Part shown: positions 1-7,412 of the stretch, in pieces | How positions within the stretch are numbered: the first letter of the stretch is position 1 | Layout of the letters: each line of letters opens with the position of its first letter | Source of the DNA: JARRJY01 sp037388705 | GTDB taxonomy: Bacteria > Pseudomonadota > Gammaproteobacteria > UBA6429 > Thiohalophilaceae | DNA length: 16,900 nucleotides | Assembly: GCA_037388705.1 (NCBI GenBank) | Contig: JARRJY010000068.1 | Span: 1-16,900, forward strand | Direction: 5' to 3' | The notes under the pieces: generated by a model | Seen by the model: the letters and a program-made list of their open reading frames with translations, nothing else | Told to the model about the DNA's origin: nothing | The model's database searches: none | Translations under genes and position numbers: made by a program

Positions 1-368
1 TCTATACAGTGCTTTAATTCGTCAACTTCAATATCGTCATCTTGGTTAAAAATTATTGCTCTATTACCTTCGAAATCAAAGGTATCCCTATAAAGCTCTT
101 TAAATGTATCGACTAACTTGGTTTTACAATGAAAATACATTGCATACTGATTTGGTTTTGACTCTTTCCAATCCATCCTGATTGTACTGCCACCTTTTGC
201 TGCGTAACTTGGCTCACCCCATTTTACTGTTTCTTCTAATTTATCTTTTATTTCTAACTCATGAGCTGTATCAAATATTAATTGGCGAAGAAACAAAAGT
301 TTGTCACGCATTTTATTTGGATAATTATTAAATATTTCTTCAACTTCAGAGTTTGAAAACTTTTCCAT
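1..368 (-). CDS. DUF1801-family protein (partial, 3' end outside window)
   Basis: An open frame runs from an ATG at 368 to the window edge, giving 122 codons with no stop. A Shine-Dalgarno-like AGGGATGG lies about 10 nt upstream. The protein begins MEKFSNSEVEEIFNNYP and carries KWGEPSYAAKGGSTIRMDW at about residues 49-67. This resembles the KWG-x-P-S/T-Y/F segment of DUF1801 (YdhG-like) proteins, small soluble alpha/beta proteins; some relatives are described as iron chaperones, but the role here is unknown. No signal peptide or membrane segment is visible. The gene is markedly AT-rich, with many AAT, ATA and TTA codons, unlike the rib genes next to it, which hints at separate acquisition. 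It is separated from the protease gene by a palindromic repeat, so it is probably not in that operon. The family call is fairly sure; the function is not. Confidence 0.75.
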   Translation of the reverse strand, partial: MEKFSNSEVEEIFNNYPNKMRDKLLFLRQLIFDTAHELEIKDKLEETVKWGEPSYAAKGGSTIRMDWKESKPNQYAMYFHCKTKLVDTFKELYRDTFDFEGNRAIIFNQDDDIEVDELKHCI

Positions 369-401
369 ACTAAAAAACCATCCCTGTACTTTTAGTTTTT
401 G

Positions 402-431
402 AATGTCCGCTTTGGGTCGAAAGCAGACATT
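402..431. repeat. Interspersed-type palindromic repeat (12-bp arms)
   Basis: AATGTCCGCTTT (402-413) and AAAGCAGACATT (420-431) form an inverted repeat around GGGTCG. There is one mismatch on the plus strand, which becomes a G:U pair in a minus-strand RNA. No T-run follows on either strand, so it does not read as an intrinsic terminator. From memory, very similar 'GTCCGCTTT...AAAGC(G/A)GAC' palindromes are dispersed in many proteobacterial genomes between genes. It lies between the DUF1801 gene and the protease gene, immediately beside the 77-bp duplication. Confidence 0.6.
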
Positions 432-450
432 AAAAAATAATCTATTTTTC

Positions 451-604
451 TTTTAACAGCATCATCTGACCTTCTCGCTCCATGTCGACGCGGTCAAGAA
501 ATGAATTACCCAGCAGGATATATTTTGTTTTAACAGCATCATCTGACCTTCTCGCTCCATGTCGACGCGGTCAAGAAATGAATTACCCAGCAGGATATAT
601 TTTG
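451..604. repeat. Perfect 77-bp tandem duplication
   Basis: Positions 451-527 and 528-604 are identical over 77 bp, with no mismatch and no spacer; each copy begins TTTTAACAGC and ends TATTTTG. The flanking bases differ (C450 versus G527; T528 versus G605), so the unit is exactly 77 bp. Because 77 is not a multiple of 3, the duplication shifts the reading frame of the minus-strand protease gene that crosses it. The identity suggests either a very recent event or an assembly error. Confidence 0.97.
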
Positions 605-1166
605 GATTGCTGTTTTCCAGCACAGCTGCCTGGACATTATGTAATTCAATATCACCCACCCTGACTTTTTTTAACAACACTGTATGAACACTCGTATGCC
701 CATTTGCAGTTGAAGCCACAGCTTTATCCCCGATGAGCAAATATTGAATTCCCAGCTCATCGGCCTGTTGCCTGTTCATGGCAATCCACGATGCCCCTGT
801 ATCAACCACAAATTTAACAACCTGGTCATTAATGAAACCATTTGTCAGGTACATGCCCCCGGCACTCCAGATGCGTGCTTCCATTTTTGGTTTTTCAGCA
901 AACGAAATACTGAAGTTCTCACCCAGTGGGTAGCTTTCAGTTTTACCCTTTACCTGTAAAATTGCCTTCTCACTATCTGCACTGATTAACGTTACCCCTT
1001 CCGGGGTGGTTTCGCCTGTCTTTAATTTATGCTGTACTCCATCAACCTTGATGATTGCCATGTCCTTAAATAAGGCATAAACCTGGATTTCAAAGGCATG
1101 TGTTCCAAATGAAATGGAGAAAAAGAACAAACAGATCAGCGCTCGTACCAGGTTAGATAGTTTCAT
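462..1166 (-). CDS. Retropepsin-like aspartic protease, exported, C-terminus altered by duplication
   Basis: The product has 234 residues. An N-terminal signal segment (residues 1-24, hydrophobic ICLFFFSISF) suggests export, cleaved near THA-FE. The single catalytic motif is FVVDTGASWIAMN (Asp122-Thr-Gly124), with a second conserved block YILLGNSFLDRVDMER (190-205). This is the arrangement of bacterial clan AA, retropepsin-like proteases that act as dimers. The substrate is unknown. The ATG at 1166 is preferred because GGAAAAAGA lies just upstream and the signal peptide then begins MKLSNLVR; an in-frame ATG at 1187 would add seven residues. The last 21 residues (from QNISCW) come from the out-of-frame second copy of the 77-bp duplication. 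Before the duplication the frame would have ended MMLLKEK at a TAG at 444-442. All family motifs lie upstream of the change, so activity may persist. Confidence 0.85.
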   Translation of the reverse strand: MKLSNLVRALICLFFFSISFGTHAFEIQVYALFKDMAIIKVDGVQHKLKTGETTPEGVTLISADSEKAILQVKGKTESYPLGENFSISFAEKPKMEARIWSAGGMYLTNGFINDQVVKFVVDTGASWIAMNRQQADELGIQYLLIGDKAVASTANGHTSVHTVLLKKVRVGDIELHNVQAAVLENSNPKYILLGNSFLDRVDMEREGQMMLLKQNISCWVIHFLTASTWSEKVR

Positions 1167-1188
1167 TCTTTTTCCAATGTCAGGCATT

Positions 1189-1554
1189 TTAACGATTCAA
1201 TTTCACTTTAAATTTTTTCGGGTTCCAGCCATGTACCTTGTCATGGGCTTCTACATACACCTCTTTAAGATTAGCCGGTATTGTGAAGCCTGACAAACTA
1301 CGGGTAAATGGTTGTTCATTTTCATGGGGATGATACAGCGTACGGTGCCCCAACACATTGCCCTTGGCATCAACGATTCGCCAGCCATCGGCATAATGAT
1401 CCCAGCCTGTATCAGCATGTTTAATGGTAACCCTGGCTGTCCATGACGCACCCTGGTTTTCCAGCCGGGCATCAACGATTTCCGCCTGGTTGGCACATAC
1501 CAGCCCGGAAAGCATCATCAAGATTCCTCCTGAAATTATTTTTTTGTAATTCAT
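1189..1554 (-). CDS. Conserved exported protein of unknown function
   Basis: The product has 121 residues. The start at 1554 is chosen because GGAG lies six bases upstream; ATGs at 1560 and 1566 are also in frame. Residues 1-21 form a signal peptide (KK, then ISGGILMMLSGLVCA). A lipobox is unlikely because Val precedes the Cys. The mature part is a small beta-rich domain with the run GWDHYADGWRIVDAKGNVLG, then HPHENEQPFTRSLSGF and KVHGW. I recall similar uncharacterised proteins in marine bacteria with the same W-D-H-Y-A-D and EQPFTRS blocks, but no assigned function. The gene starts two bases after the pgpA stop and is followed at once by the protease gene, so it is probably cotranscribed and perhaps translationally coupled with both. 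Confidence 0.75.
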   Translation of the reverse strand: MNYKKIISGGILMMLSGLVCANQAEIVDARLENQGASWTARVTIKHADTGWDHYADGWRIVDAKGNVLGHRTLYHPHENEQPFTRSLSGFTIPANLKEVYVEAHDKVHGWNPKKFKVKLNR

Positions 1555-1556
1555 CT

Positions 1557-2048
1557 TCATCTCCATATATAAAGAATAATCTGCATTGTTATCGAAGAAT
1601 ATACCGCTGCCATGACATCATCGAGCATAATACCAAAGCCCCCTTTTACTCTGCGATCAAGGTCACGGGTTGGCCAGGGTTTCCAGATATCAAACAGGCG
1701 AAATACGAAAAATCCGACAATCATCCAGACCAGCTCGGCAGGTATCATCACCATGGTAAGCAAGTAACCCACCACTTCATCCCACACGATGGCACCGTGA
1801 TCATGAACTCCAAGGTATCGAGTGGTAACTTCACATACCCATACACCAATTAAAAACATAACAAGAACAACCAACAAATATTGTAACGGTGTTAATGATG
1901 ACAATAACCAGAACAAAGGGATTGTGATTGCCGTTCCGGCAGTGCCCGGTGCAATCGGTGAAAAACCACTACCGAAGCCAAAACTTAAGAAGTGCGCCGG
2001 GTTTAGTAGCATTTTCAAGTGAGGTTCTCTTTTTTCAGACATTATCAT
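1557..2048 (-). CDS. pgpA: Phosphatidylglycerophosphatase A
   Basis: The 163-residue product is an inner-membrane enzyme that removes the phosphate from phosphatidylglycerol phosphate to give phosphatidylglycerol. Visible family motifs are GFGSGFSPIAPGTAGT (24-39), the acidic WDE at 89-91, RLFDIWKPWPTRDLD (117-131) and GGFGIMLDD (136-144). Hydrophobic spans occur near 40-70, 95-118 and 145-160. Length matches the family. The start at 2048 lies 11 bp after the thiL stop; a second ATG two codons in is also possible. thiL followed by pgpA is a conserved gammaproteobacterial pair. Confidence 0.95.
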   Translation of the reverse strand: MIMSEKREPHLKMLLNPAHFLSFGFGSGFSPIAPGTAGTAITIPLFWLLSSLTPLQYLLVVLVMFLIGVWVCEVTTRYLGVHDHGAIVWDEVVGYLLTMVMIPAELVWMIVGFFVFRLFDIWKPWPTRDLDRRVKGGFGIMLDDVMAAVYSSITMQIILYIWR

Positions 2049-2059
2049 TCTCGTGATTA

Positions 2060-3016
2060 TTAAAAGTGCTGGTAACCCGTTTGTTTTACATCCAGTAACT
2101 TATGTTTGTCATAACAGCGTAATCCAGCTTCGGATTCGATTACTCCGATTTCGGTTATCGCAATACCTGATTCACTGGCAATACACTCCAGCATGGAAAG
2201 CTTATTTCCTGGTACCGAAAAACATAGCTCATAATCATCACCACCCTGTGCCAGTTGTAATAGTGACAAACCCAGCTGTTGTTGTTTGTTTCGGCATGCA
2301 TTAGATTGCGGGATTTTATCCAGGTACAGGGTTGCCCCTTTCATGCTTGCCTCAAGAATATGGGAAACATCGGCAAGTAATCCATCAGAAATATCGATGC
2401 AGGAATTAGCAACGCCAATTAATAATTTACCCACAGCAATTCTTGGCGTCGGTTTGTGTAATCGTTGTAGCAGATATTCGTCATCGCTATCTTTTATGCC
2501 TGTTTGCTGAACAACCAGACCCACAGCTCCATCACCAATATTACCGGTAACAAAAATATGATCTCCTGCCTGTGCACCAGAACGTAACAAAGCTTTACCT
2601 TGTGGTACAAATCCAGCCACCTGTATGGATATCGTTAAAGGACCACGCGTGGTATCACCACCAATTAACGGTATATCGTATTGGTCAGCCAGGTTGAACA
2701 GTCCTTTACTAAAACCAAACAGCCACGATTCAGATACCTCGGGTAGTGTTAAAGCCAGGGTAAACCAGGCAGGGGTAGCGCCCATTGCGGCCAGGTCACT
2801 GAGATTAACTGCCAGCGCTTTATATGCAACTTCTTCAGCGGAGGTACCCGCTTTAAAGTGAACATTTTCAACCAGTGTATCAATCGCAATAACCTGTTCC
2901 AGGCCTGCAGGTATACTGGTAATCGCAGCATCATCACCAACACCTAACTGAACAGATTTATTTCCAGGGAAGTTACGAGAGAAGTATTGTTTTATAATGT
3001 CAAATTCAGAAGGCAT
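2060..3016 (-). CDS. thiL: Thiamine-monophosphate kinase
   Basis: The 318-residue cytoplasmic enzyme phosphorylates thiamine monophosphate to thiamine pyrophosphate with ATP, the last step of cofactor synthesis. Motifs of the PurM/ThiL fold are all present: GVGDDAA (25-31), IDTLVENVHF (45-54), VNLSDLAAMGA (70-80), GGDTTRG (119-125), the glycine-rich VTGNIGDGAVGL, CIDISDGLLADVSHI near 206-220, and QGGDDYELCFSVP near 256-270. The start is preceded by AAGG about 7 bases upstream and lies 22 bp after nusB. Length is normal for the family. Confidence 0.96.
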   Translation of the reverse strand: MPSEFDIIKQYFSRNFPGNKSVQLGVGDDAAITSIPAGLEQVIAIDTLVENVHFKAGTSAEEVAYKALAVNLSDLAAMGATPAWFTLALTLPEVSESWLFGFSKGLFNLADQYDIPLIGGDTTRGPLTISIQVAGFVPQGKALLRSGAQAGDHIFVTGNIGDGAVGLVVQQTGIKDSDDEYLLQRLHKPTPRIAVGKLLIGVANSCIDISDGLLADVSHILEASMKGATLYLDKIPQSNACRNKQQQLGLSLLQLAQGGDDYELCFSVPGNKLSMLECIASESGIAITEIGVIESEAGLRCYDKHKLLDVKQTGYQHF

Positions 3017-3038
3017 CTGTACGCCTTGGATTAGGTAA

Positions 3039-3473
3039 TTATTTTTTAATAGCCTGTACTTCGATAACTCTTAGCTTTTCTGCCATTTTATCCATTATGC
3101 CATTCACAAAACGATAACCTTCCTCGGCACCAAAGATCTTGGCCAGTTCTACTGCTTCATTAATGACAACTTTATAGGGAACATCCATACGGTGTTCCAG
3201 TTCATAAGCACCCAGGCGTAACACAGCTTTTTCAACCAGGTCGATGTCATCCAGGTCACGATCCAGCAGAGGCGTAATATGTGCATCCAGTTCTTTAACT
3301 TTATTTGTGACCTGTTTGACCAGTTCTTCAAAGTAGTCATCATCGACTTTCTTCATGCTTTGATCATGACGTACCTGGTTAATAATAGACTGAGGATCAT
3401 TGGCAGTCATTTGCCATTCATAGATTGCCTGCATAGCAAGACGACGGGCACGGCTGCGTGCATTTGTTTTCAT
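3039..3473 (-). CDS. nusB: Transcription antitermination factor NusB
   Basis: The 144-residue all-helical RNA-binding protein pairs with NusE (S10) on boxA RNA during rRNA antitermination. The basic N-terminus KTNARSRARRLAMQAIYEWQ is the characteristic RNA-binding helix. The C-terminal segment with VNEAVELAKIFGAEEGYRFVNGIMD (split here at I-N-E-A-V-E-L-A-K) carries the conserved family core. The gene begins 8 bp after ribH. The ribH-nusB pairing is widespread in Proteobacteria. The Shine-Dalgarno is weak (AAGAGAG), so translation may be coupled to ribH. Confidence 0.96.
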   Translation of the reverse strand: MKTNARSRARRLAMQAIYEWQMTANDPQSIINQVRHDQSMKKVDDDYFEELVKQVTNKVKELDAHITPLLDRDLDDIDLVEKAVLRLGAYELEHRMDVPYKVVINEAVELAKIFGAEEGYRFVNGIMDKMAEKLRVIEVQAIKK

Positions 3474-3481
3474 GAGCTCTC

Positions 3482-3952
3482 TTAACCCATGTTACGTAAC
3501 AGGTTAACCATCTCAATTGCAGATAGTGCAGCCTCTTCGCCCTTGTTGCCTGCTTTTGTTCCCGCGCGTTCAATAGCCTGTTCAATGGTATCGACAGTTA
3601 ATACCCCGAATGCAACAGGTACTTCGTGTTGCATCATGGCTGAAGCCATACCTTTTACACATTCACCTGCAACATACTCAAAGTGTGGTGTACCGCCACG
3701 AATGACAGCTCCAAGAGTAATAATGGCATCATATTTTTTACTTGCTGCCATTTTCTTGACAACCAGTGGAATTTCAAAAGCACCTGGCACATAAACTACT
3801 TCAATATCATTTTCATCAGCGCCGTGTCTTTTCAAAGTATCCAGTGCACCTTCCAGTAAATTTTCTACAACAAAACTGTTCCAGCGAGTGATTACAATAC
3901 CAAACCGTGAGCCACGTACTACCAGGTCACCTTCTTGTTTTTTTGTTGTCAT
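3482..3952 (-). CDS. ribH: 6,7-dimethyl-8-ribityllumazine synthase
   Basis: The 156-residue enzyme condenses 5-amino-6-ribitylamino-uracil with 3,4-dihydroxy-2-butanone 4-phosphate to give the lumazine precursor of riboflavin. Substrate-site motifs are RWNSFV (23-28), VPGAFEIPL (55-63), and GAVIRGGTPHFEYV (81-94) with His90 as the expected acid-base residue. PVAFGVLTVDTIEQA near 112-126 and KGEEAALSAIEM at the C-terminus complete the fold. It lies between ribBX, which makes one substrate, and nusB. Also called ribE in E. coli nomenclature. Confidence 0.97.
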   Translation of the reverse strand: MTTKKQEGDLVVRGSRFGIVITRWNSFVVENLLEGALDTLKRHGADENDIEVVYVPGAFEIPLVVKKMAASKKYDAIITLGAVIRGGTPHFEYVAGECVKGMASAMMQHEVPVAFGVLTVDTIEQAIERAGTKAGNKGEEAALSAIEMVNLLRNMG

Positions 3953-3972
3953 CGTCTTTTCCTTCTTTCTTT

Positions 3973-5091
3973 TTAGTGGGATTCGTCGTAAACGTATTCC
4001 ACAACTTCTAAATCAAAACCGGACAAGGCGTGCATTTTCCTCGGCGCACTCAGCACCCGCATTTTGCTCACGCCCAGATCTTTCAAAATCTGTGCACCGA
4101 TACCATAGGTGCGCAAATCTTCACCGTGCTCGGTTGCAGACATTTCTTCCCCTGCATCCTGTTGGCCATAGTATTTTATCTTGTTGACCAGCATATCGGA
4201 CTCTTCTGCCAGGCGAAGAATAATCACGACGCCTTCTCCTTCATCAGCAATACGTTTCATGGCATCGCGCAAAGGCCAGCCACAGTCTTTACGCAGGCTG
4301 CCAAAGGTATCACAAATCGGGCTCTCGACATGCACACGAACCAGGATAGGCTTATCAGGATCCGGCTCACCTTTAACCAGTGCCATGTGCACGGTTTCAT
4401 CAATCATGTTTCGAAATGCGTAAAGTTTAAAGTCACCAACATCCGTTGGCATATTACACTGAGCAACACGTTCAACAGATTTTTCATTCTGCATACGATA
4501 GTTAATCAGGTCTGCAATAGTACCAATTTTTAAACCGTGTTTTTCGGCTACTTTTTCCAGGTCAGGACGACGCGCCATGGTGCCATCCTCGTTTAATATT
4601 TCTACAATCGCGGCAGCCGGTTCAAGTCCCGCCAGGCGCGCAAGGTCACAACCTGCTTCAGTATGCCCGGCACGGGTAAGTACTCCACCTGGTTGTGCCA
4701 TCAAGGGAAAAATATGTCCTGGCTGAACCAGGTCAGATGGCCTGGCATCTTTTGCCACCGCAGCCTGTATTGTCACAGCGCGATCGGCAGCTGAAATCCC
4801 GGTTGTTACGCCTTTGGCTGCTTCAATTGAAACAGTGAAAGCTGTTGAATGAGCTTCTTGGTTATCTTCAACCATCATGGGTAACCGCAATGTTTCGCAA
4901 CGTTCTTTGCTTAAGGTTAAACAAATCAAACCACGACCATTGGTTGCCATGAAATTGATGTCTTCTGGGCGCACACATTCTGCAGCGATAATCAGATCAC
5001 CCTCATTTTCACGGTCTTCATCATCCATCAGGATGACCATCTTACCCTGACGAATATCTTCTAGAATTTCTTCTGTGGTATTTAATGCCAT
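3973..5091 (-). CDS. ribBX: DHBP synthase fused to a degenerate GTP cyclohydrolase II-like domain (RibBX type)
   Basis: The product has 372 residues. Residues 1-200 are 3,4-dihydroxy-2-butanone-4-phosphate synthase (RibB): DDEDRENEGD (23-32), AHSTAFTVSIE (80-90), GISAADRA (98-105), PGHIFPLMA (124-132), RAGHTEA (140-146) and EILNEDGTMAR. Residues 205-372 align with RibA, including YGIGAQILKDLGV (329-341). At the zinc site the canonical SEC...RCDCG reads VES (255-257)...RKDCG (267-271), so two of three cysteines are Ser257 and Lys268. The catalytic RQEGRGIGL loop is replaced by LRLAEESDML near 292-301, and the NNP-K nucleotide segment is LSAPRKM. The RibB half should be active; the RibA half should not be a cyclohydrolase. 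This matches RibBX variants described in Proteobacteria. A separate ribA is expected elsewhere. Confidence 0.93.
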   Translation of the reverse strand: MALNTTEEILEDIRQGKMVILMDDEDRENEGDLIIAAECVRPEDINFMATNGRGLICLTLSKERCETLRLPMMVEDNQEAHSTAFTVSIEAAKGVTTGISAADRAVTIQAAVAKDARPSDLVQPGHIFPLMAQPGGVLTRAGHTEAGCDLARLAGLEPAAAIVEILNEDGTMARRPDLEKVAEKHGLKIGTIADLINYRMQNEKSVERVAQCNMPTDVGDFKLYAFRNMIDETVHMALVKGEPDPDKPILVRVHVESPICDTFGSLRKDCGWPLRDAMKRIADEGEGVVIILRLAEESDMLVNKIKYYGQQDAGEEMSATEHGEDLRTYGIGAQILKDLGVSKMRVLSAPRKMHALSGFDLEVVEYVYDESH

Positions 5092-5113
5092 TCTTTTTAA
5101 ACCTTGATTACTT

Positions 5114-5773
5114 CTACTTCATGAAGCCATGTTCGTGTAAGAAACTTTCAGTAATCCCGGCTGTATTGGGATCTGCTGCCTTATCACCTAACAATAAGCG
5201 TTCCAGGTAACGTGCAATAATATCAACTTCCAGATTTACTCTAGTACCCGTAACAAAATCACTCATCGTGGTTTCCTGTAACGTATGCGGAACAATATTT
5301 AACTCGAATGCTGCTCCATTCACTGCGTTTACGGTCAGGCTGATTCCATCAACAGTGATCGATCCTTTCTCGGCAATATATTTTGCCAGCTCATCGGGTG
5401 CCTTGATATGTAAACGAACTGAGCGACCATCATTGTAACGCTGAGTTACTTCACCTACACCATCCACGTGCCCGCTAACAAGGTGCCCCCCCAGATGTGT
5501 AGTTGGTGTCAGTGCTTTTTCAAGATTCGTCCTGGTTCCCACCTGTATGTTGGCAAAGCCGGTACGCTTGATTGTCTCTCCTGAGACGTCGGCCCAGAAA
5601 CCATCACCCGGCAACTCGACAACAGTTAAACAAACCCCGTTAACAGCGATACTGTCACCCAGGTCAACATTCTCCAACTCAAGCTTACCTGTCTGGATAC
5701 GCACCCGTAGATCATCACCTTTAGGCTCTAAAGCCGACACCTGCCCAACTGACTGAATGATTCCTGTAAACAT
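5114..5773 (-). CDS. ribE: Riboflavin synthase, alpha chain
   Basis: The 219-residue enzyme dismutates two 6,7-dimethyl-8-ribityllumazine molecules into riboflavin and its pyrimidine precursor. It shows the two tandem lumazine-binding repeats of the family. The first has the N-terminal MFTGIIQSVG and DSIAVNGVCLTV; the second has GGHLVSGHVDG near 95-105 and EKGSITVDGISLTV. Length is normal with a short extra C-terminal tail. It lies 15 bp after ribD and 22 bp before ribBX. In E. coli nomenclature this is ribC. Confidence 0.97.
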   Translation of the reverse strand: MFTGIIQSVGQVSALEPKGDDLRVRIQTGKLELENVDLGDSIAVNGVCLTVVELPGDGFWADVSGETIKRTGFANIQVGTRTNLEKALTPTTHLGGHLVSGHVDGVGEVTQRYNDGRSVRLHIKAPDELAKYIAEKGSITVDGISLTVNAVNGAAFELNIVPHTLQETTMSDFVTGTRVNLEVDIIARYLERLLLGDKAADPNTAGITESFLHEHGFMK

Positions 5774-5788
5774 TCTTGCTGTTAACTC

Positions 5789-6889
5789 TTATCTTATTAC
5801 CGGTTTTGCAATAATACGTAAATCCTTACCAAAGGAGCGCACATCATGGATATCCAGATCAATTTTCTGTTTCATGTTATCGACGCCAGGTAAACGAAAT
5901 AGCGGCCTGGCACCATCTCCCATGAGTGTCGGTGCCATATAGATAATCATTTCATCGATAAGATCCGCCTGTAACATGGCGCCACTTAATGTTGCCCCTG
6001 TTTCCAGCATAACTTCATTAAAGCCTTCTTTACCCAACTCATCCAGCACTGCGGATAAATCAACACTGCCATGATGGGCCGGCACCTCGATTATCTCTGC
6101 GCCAGCATTTTGTAAACTTTCTATCGCATCATCCTCGTCACAGGTGGTCATGATGATCGTTTTACCCGGTAGCGATAACATCTTTGCTGATTGAGGCATA
6201 CTAAGATTGGTATCGATAACAACTCGTGTTGTAGGTAGTTCACCACCATTAATGCGGGCTGTCATGGCTGGATCATCAGCCAGTACCGTACCAACACCCG
6301 TCATAATTACTGAACTACGTGCACGCCAGTGTTGAACATCGGAACGTGCGGCCTCCGATGTAATCCATTTACTTTCGCCAGATGCCATAGCAGTACGTCC
6401 ATCCATACTCATAGCAAGCTTGACGCGCACAAAAGGTTTTCCGGTCTTCATGCGTTTAATGAAACCCGGGTTTAACGCTTCTGCCTGGGACTCCATTAAG
6501 CCGACCTGGGTTTCAATACCTGATGCTTTTAATAACTTAAGCCCCTGTCCGGCTACCTTGTCATGCGGGTCCTGCATGGCAGCAACAACTCGACTTATCC
6601 CCGCTTTAATTAGCGCGTCAGTACACGGTGGCGTTTTGCCATGATGGCAACATGGTTCTAATGTCACGTAAGCTGTTGCACCTTTGACATTATCGCCCGC
6701 TGCCTTTAGCGCATTAATTTCCGCATGGGCTTCACCGGCTTTTTCATGCCAGCCTTCACCAATAATTTTCTCATCCCTGACGATGACACAACCCACCCTG
6801 GGATTAGGATCAGTAGTGTATAACCCACGCTTCGCTAATCGAATAGCGCGTGCCATAAACTCATGATCTTTGCCACTATATTGTGACAC
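5789..6889 (-). CDS. ribD: Bifunctional diaminohydroxyphosphoribosylaminopyrimidine deaminase / uracil reductase
   Basis: The 366-residue enzyme catalyses the second and third steps of riboflavin synthesis: deamination, then NADPH-dependent side-chain reduction. The N-terminal cytidine-deaminase-like domain has HAE (His55, Glu57) and PCCHHGKTPPC with Cys80 and Cys89 as zinc ligands. The C-terminal reductase has RVKLAMSMDGRTA, SKWITSEAAR, GVGTVLADDP and ETGATLSGAML. The start is GTG at 6889-6887, which shares one base with the nrdR stop (TAGTG), a typical sign of translational coupling; GAGG lies upstream. Length is standard. Confidence 0.97.
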   Translation of the reverse strand: MSQYSGKDHEFMARAIRLAKRGLYTTDPNPRVGCVIVRDEKIIGEGWHEKAGEAHAEINALKAAGDNVKGATAYVTLEPCCHHGKTPPCTDALIKAGISRVVAAMQDPHDKVAGQGLKLLKASGIETQVGLMESQAEALNPGFIKRMKTGKPFVRVKLAMSMDGRTAMASGESKWITSEAARSDVQHWRARSSVIMTGVGTVLADDPAMTARINGGELPTTRVVIDTNLSMPQSAKMLSLPGKTIIMTTCDEDDAIESLQNAGAEIIEVPAHHGSVDLSAVLDELGKEGFNEVMLETGATLSGAMLQADLIDEMIIYMAPTLMGDGARPLFRLPGVDNMKQKIDLDIHDVRSFGKDLRIIAKPVIR

Positions 6890-7395
6890 TAGGTCTCATC
6901 CTCGGGTAACAACGAGCGCTGTTTCTTTTTCAGTTCCGGTGAAGGGACATTTTTCAGCATTTCGATTTCTTCCTGGAATGCGCTGACATCTTCAAAACTT
7001 CTGTAAACAGAAGCAAAGCGGACGTATGCAACCTGGTCCAGGTCACGGAGCTCATCCATAACCCACTCACCAAGCTGTTGGGCAGGCACTTCCCGATCAC
7101 CGGTCGCACGTAATCGTTTTTTGATACGGCTTACCGCGGTTTCAATTTCTTCGGTACCAACCGGTCGTTTTTCCAGTGCACGCTGAATACCGGCATGTAA
7201 CTTCTCTTCATCGAAGGGTTCACGCCTGCCATCGTTCTTGACGATACGCGGCATAACCAGCTCGGCACCTTCAAATGTTGTGAAGCGTTCGTTACAGGTT
7301 AAACATTCACGTCGACGGCGTACCATGGTGCCGTCATTGGCTAATCGGGAATCGATAACCTTGGTATCCTGGGCTCCACAAAATGGACAGTGCAT
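6889..7395 (-). CDS. nrdR: Transcriptional repressor NrdR
   Basis: The 168-residue nucleotide-sensing repressor acts on ribonucleotide reductase genes. An N-terminal zinc ribbon has Cys3-x2-Cys6 and Cys31-x2-Cys34 around the basic RRRRECLTC. An ATP-cone domain follows (VMPRIVKNDGRREPFDEEKLHAG, with the conserved KxDGrREpF pattern). It is slightly longer than the usual 150 or so residues because of a charged C-terminal tail. nrdR between glyA and ribD is a common gammaproteobacterial order. No ribonucleotide reductase gene is present in the window. The Shine-Dalgarno upstream of 7395 is weak. Confidence 0.97.
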   Translation of the reverse strand: MHCPFCGAQDTKVIDSRLANDGTMVRRRRECLTCNERFTTFEGAELVMPRIVKNDGRREPFDEEKLHAGIQRALEKRPVGTEEIETAVSRIKKRLRATGDREVPAQQLGEWVMDELRDLDQVAYVRFASVYRSFEDVSAFQEEIEMLKNVPSPELKKKQRSLLPEDET

Positions 7396-7412
7396 AACAG
7401 GCTAGTGAGATC

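Noticed and set aside
1189..1554. Lipoprotein call for the small exported protein (LSGLVC)
   Set aside because: Val at -1 of the Cys does not fit a lipobox; ordinary cleavage after VCA is more likely.
5547..5942. Plus-strand open frames opposite the rib genes and elsewhere opposite real genes
   Set aside because: They mirror strong, family-matching genes on the other strand and have no domains of their own.
6874..6885. NrdR-box-like CACTATATTGTG right after nrdR
   Set aside because: Too short by two bases in the core, lies inside the first codons of ribD, single copy; NrdR boxes come in pairs at nrd promoters.
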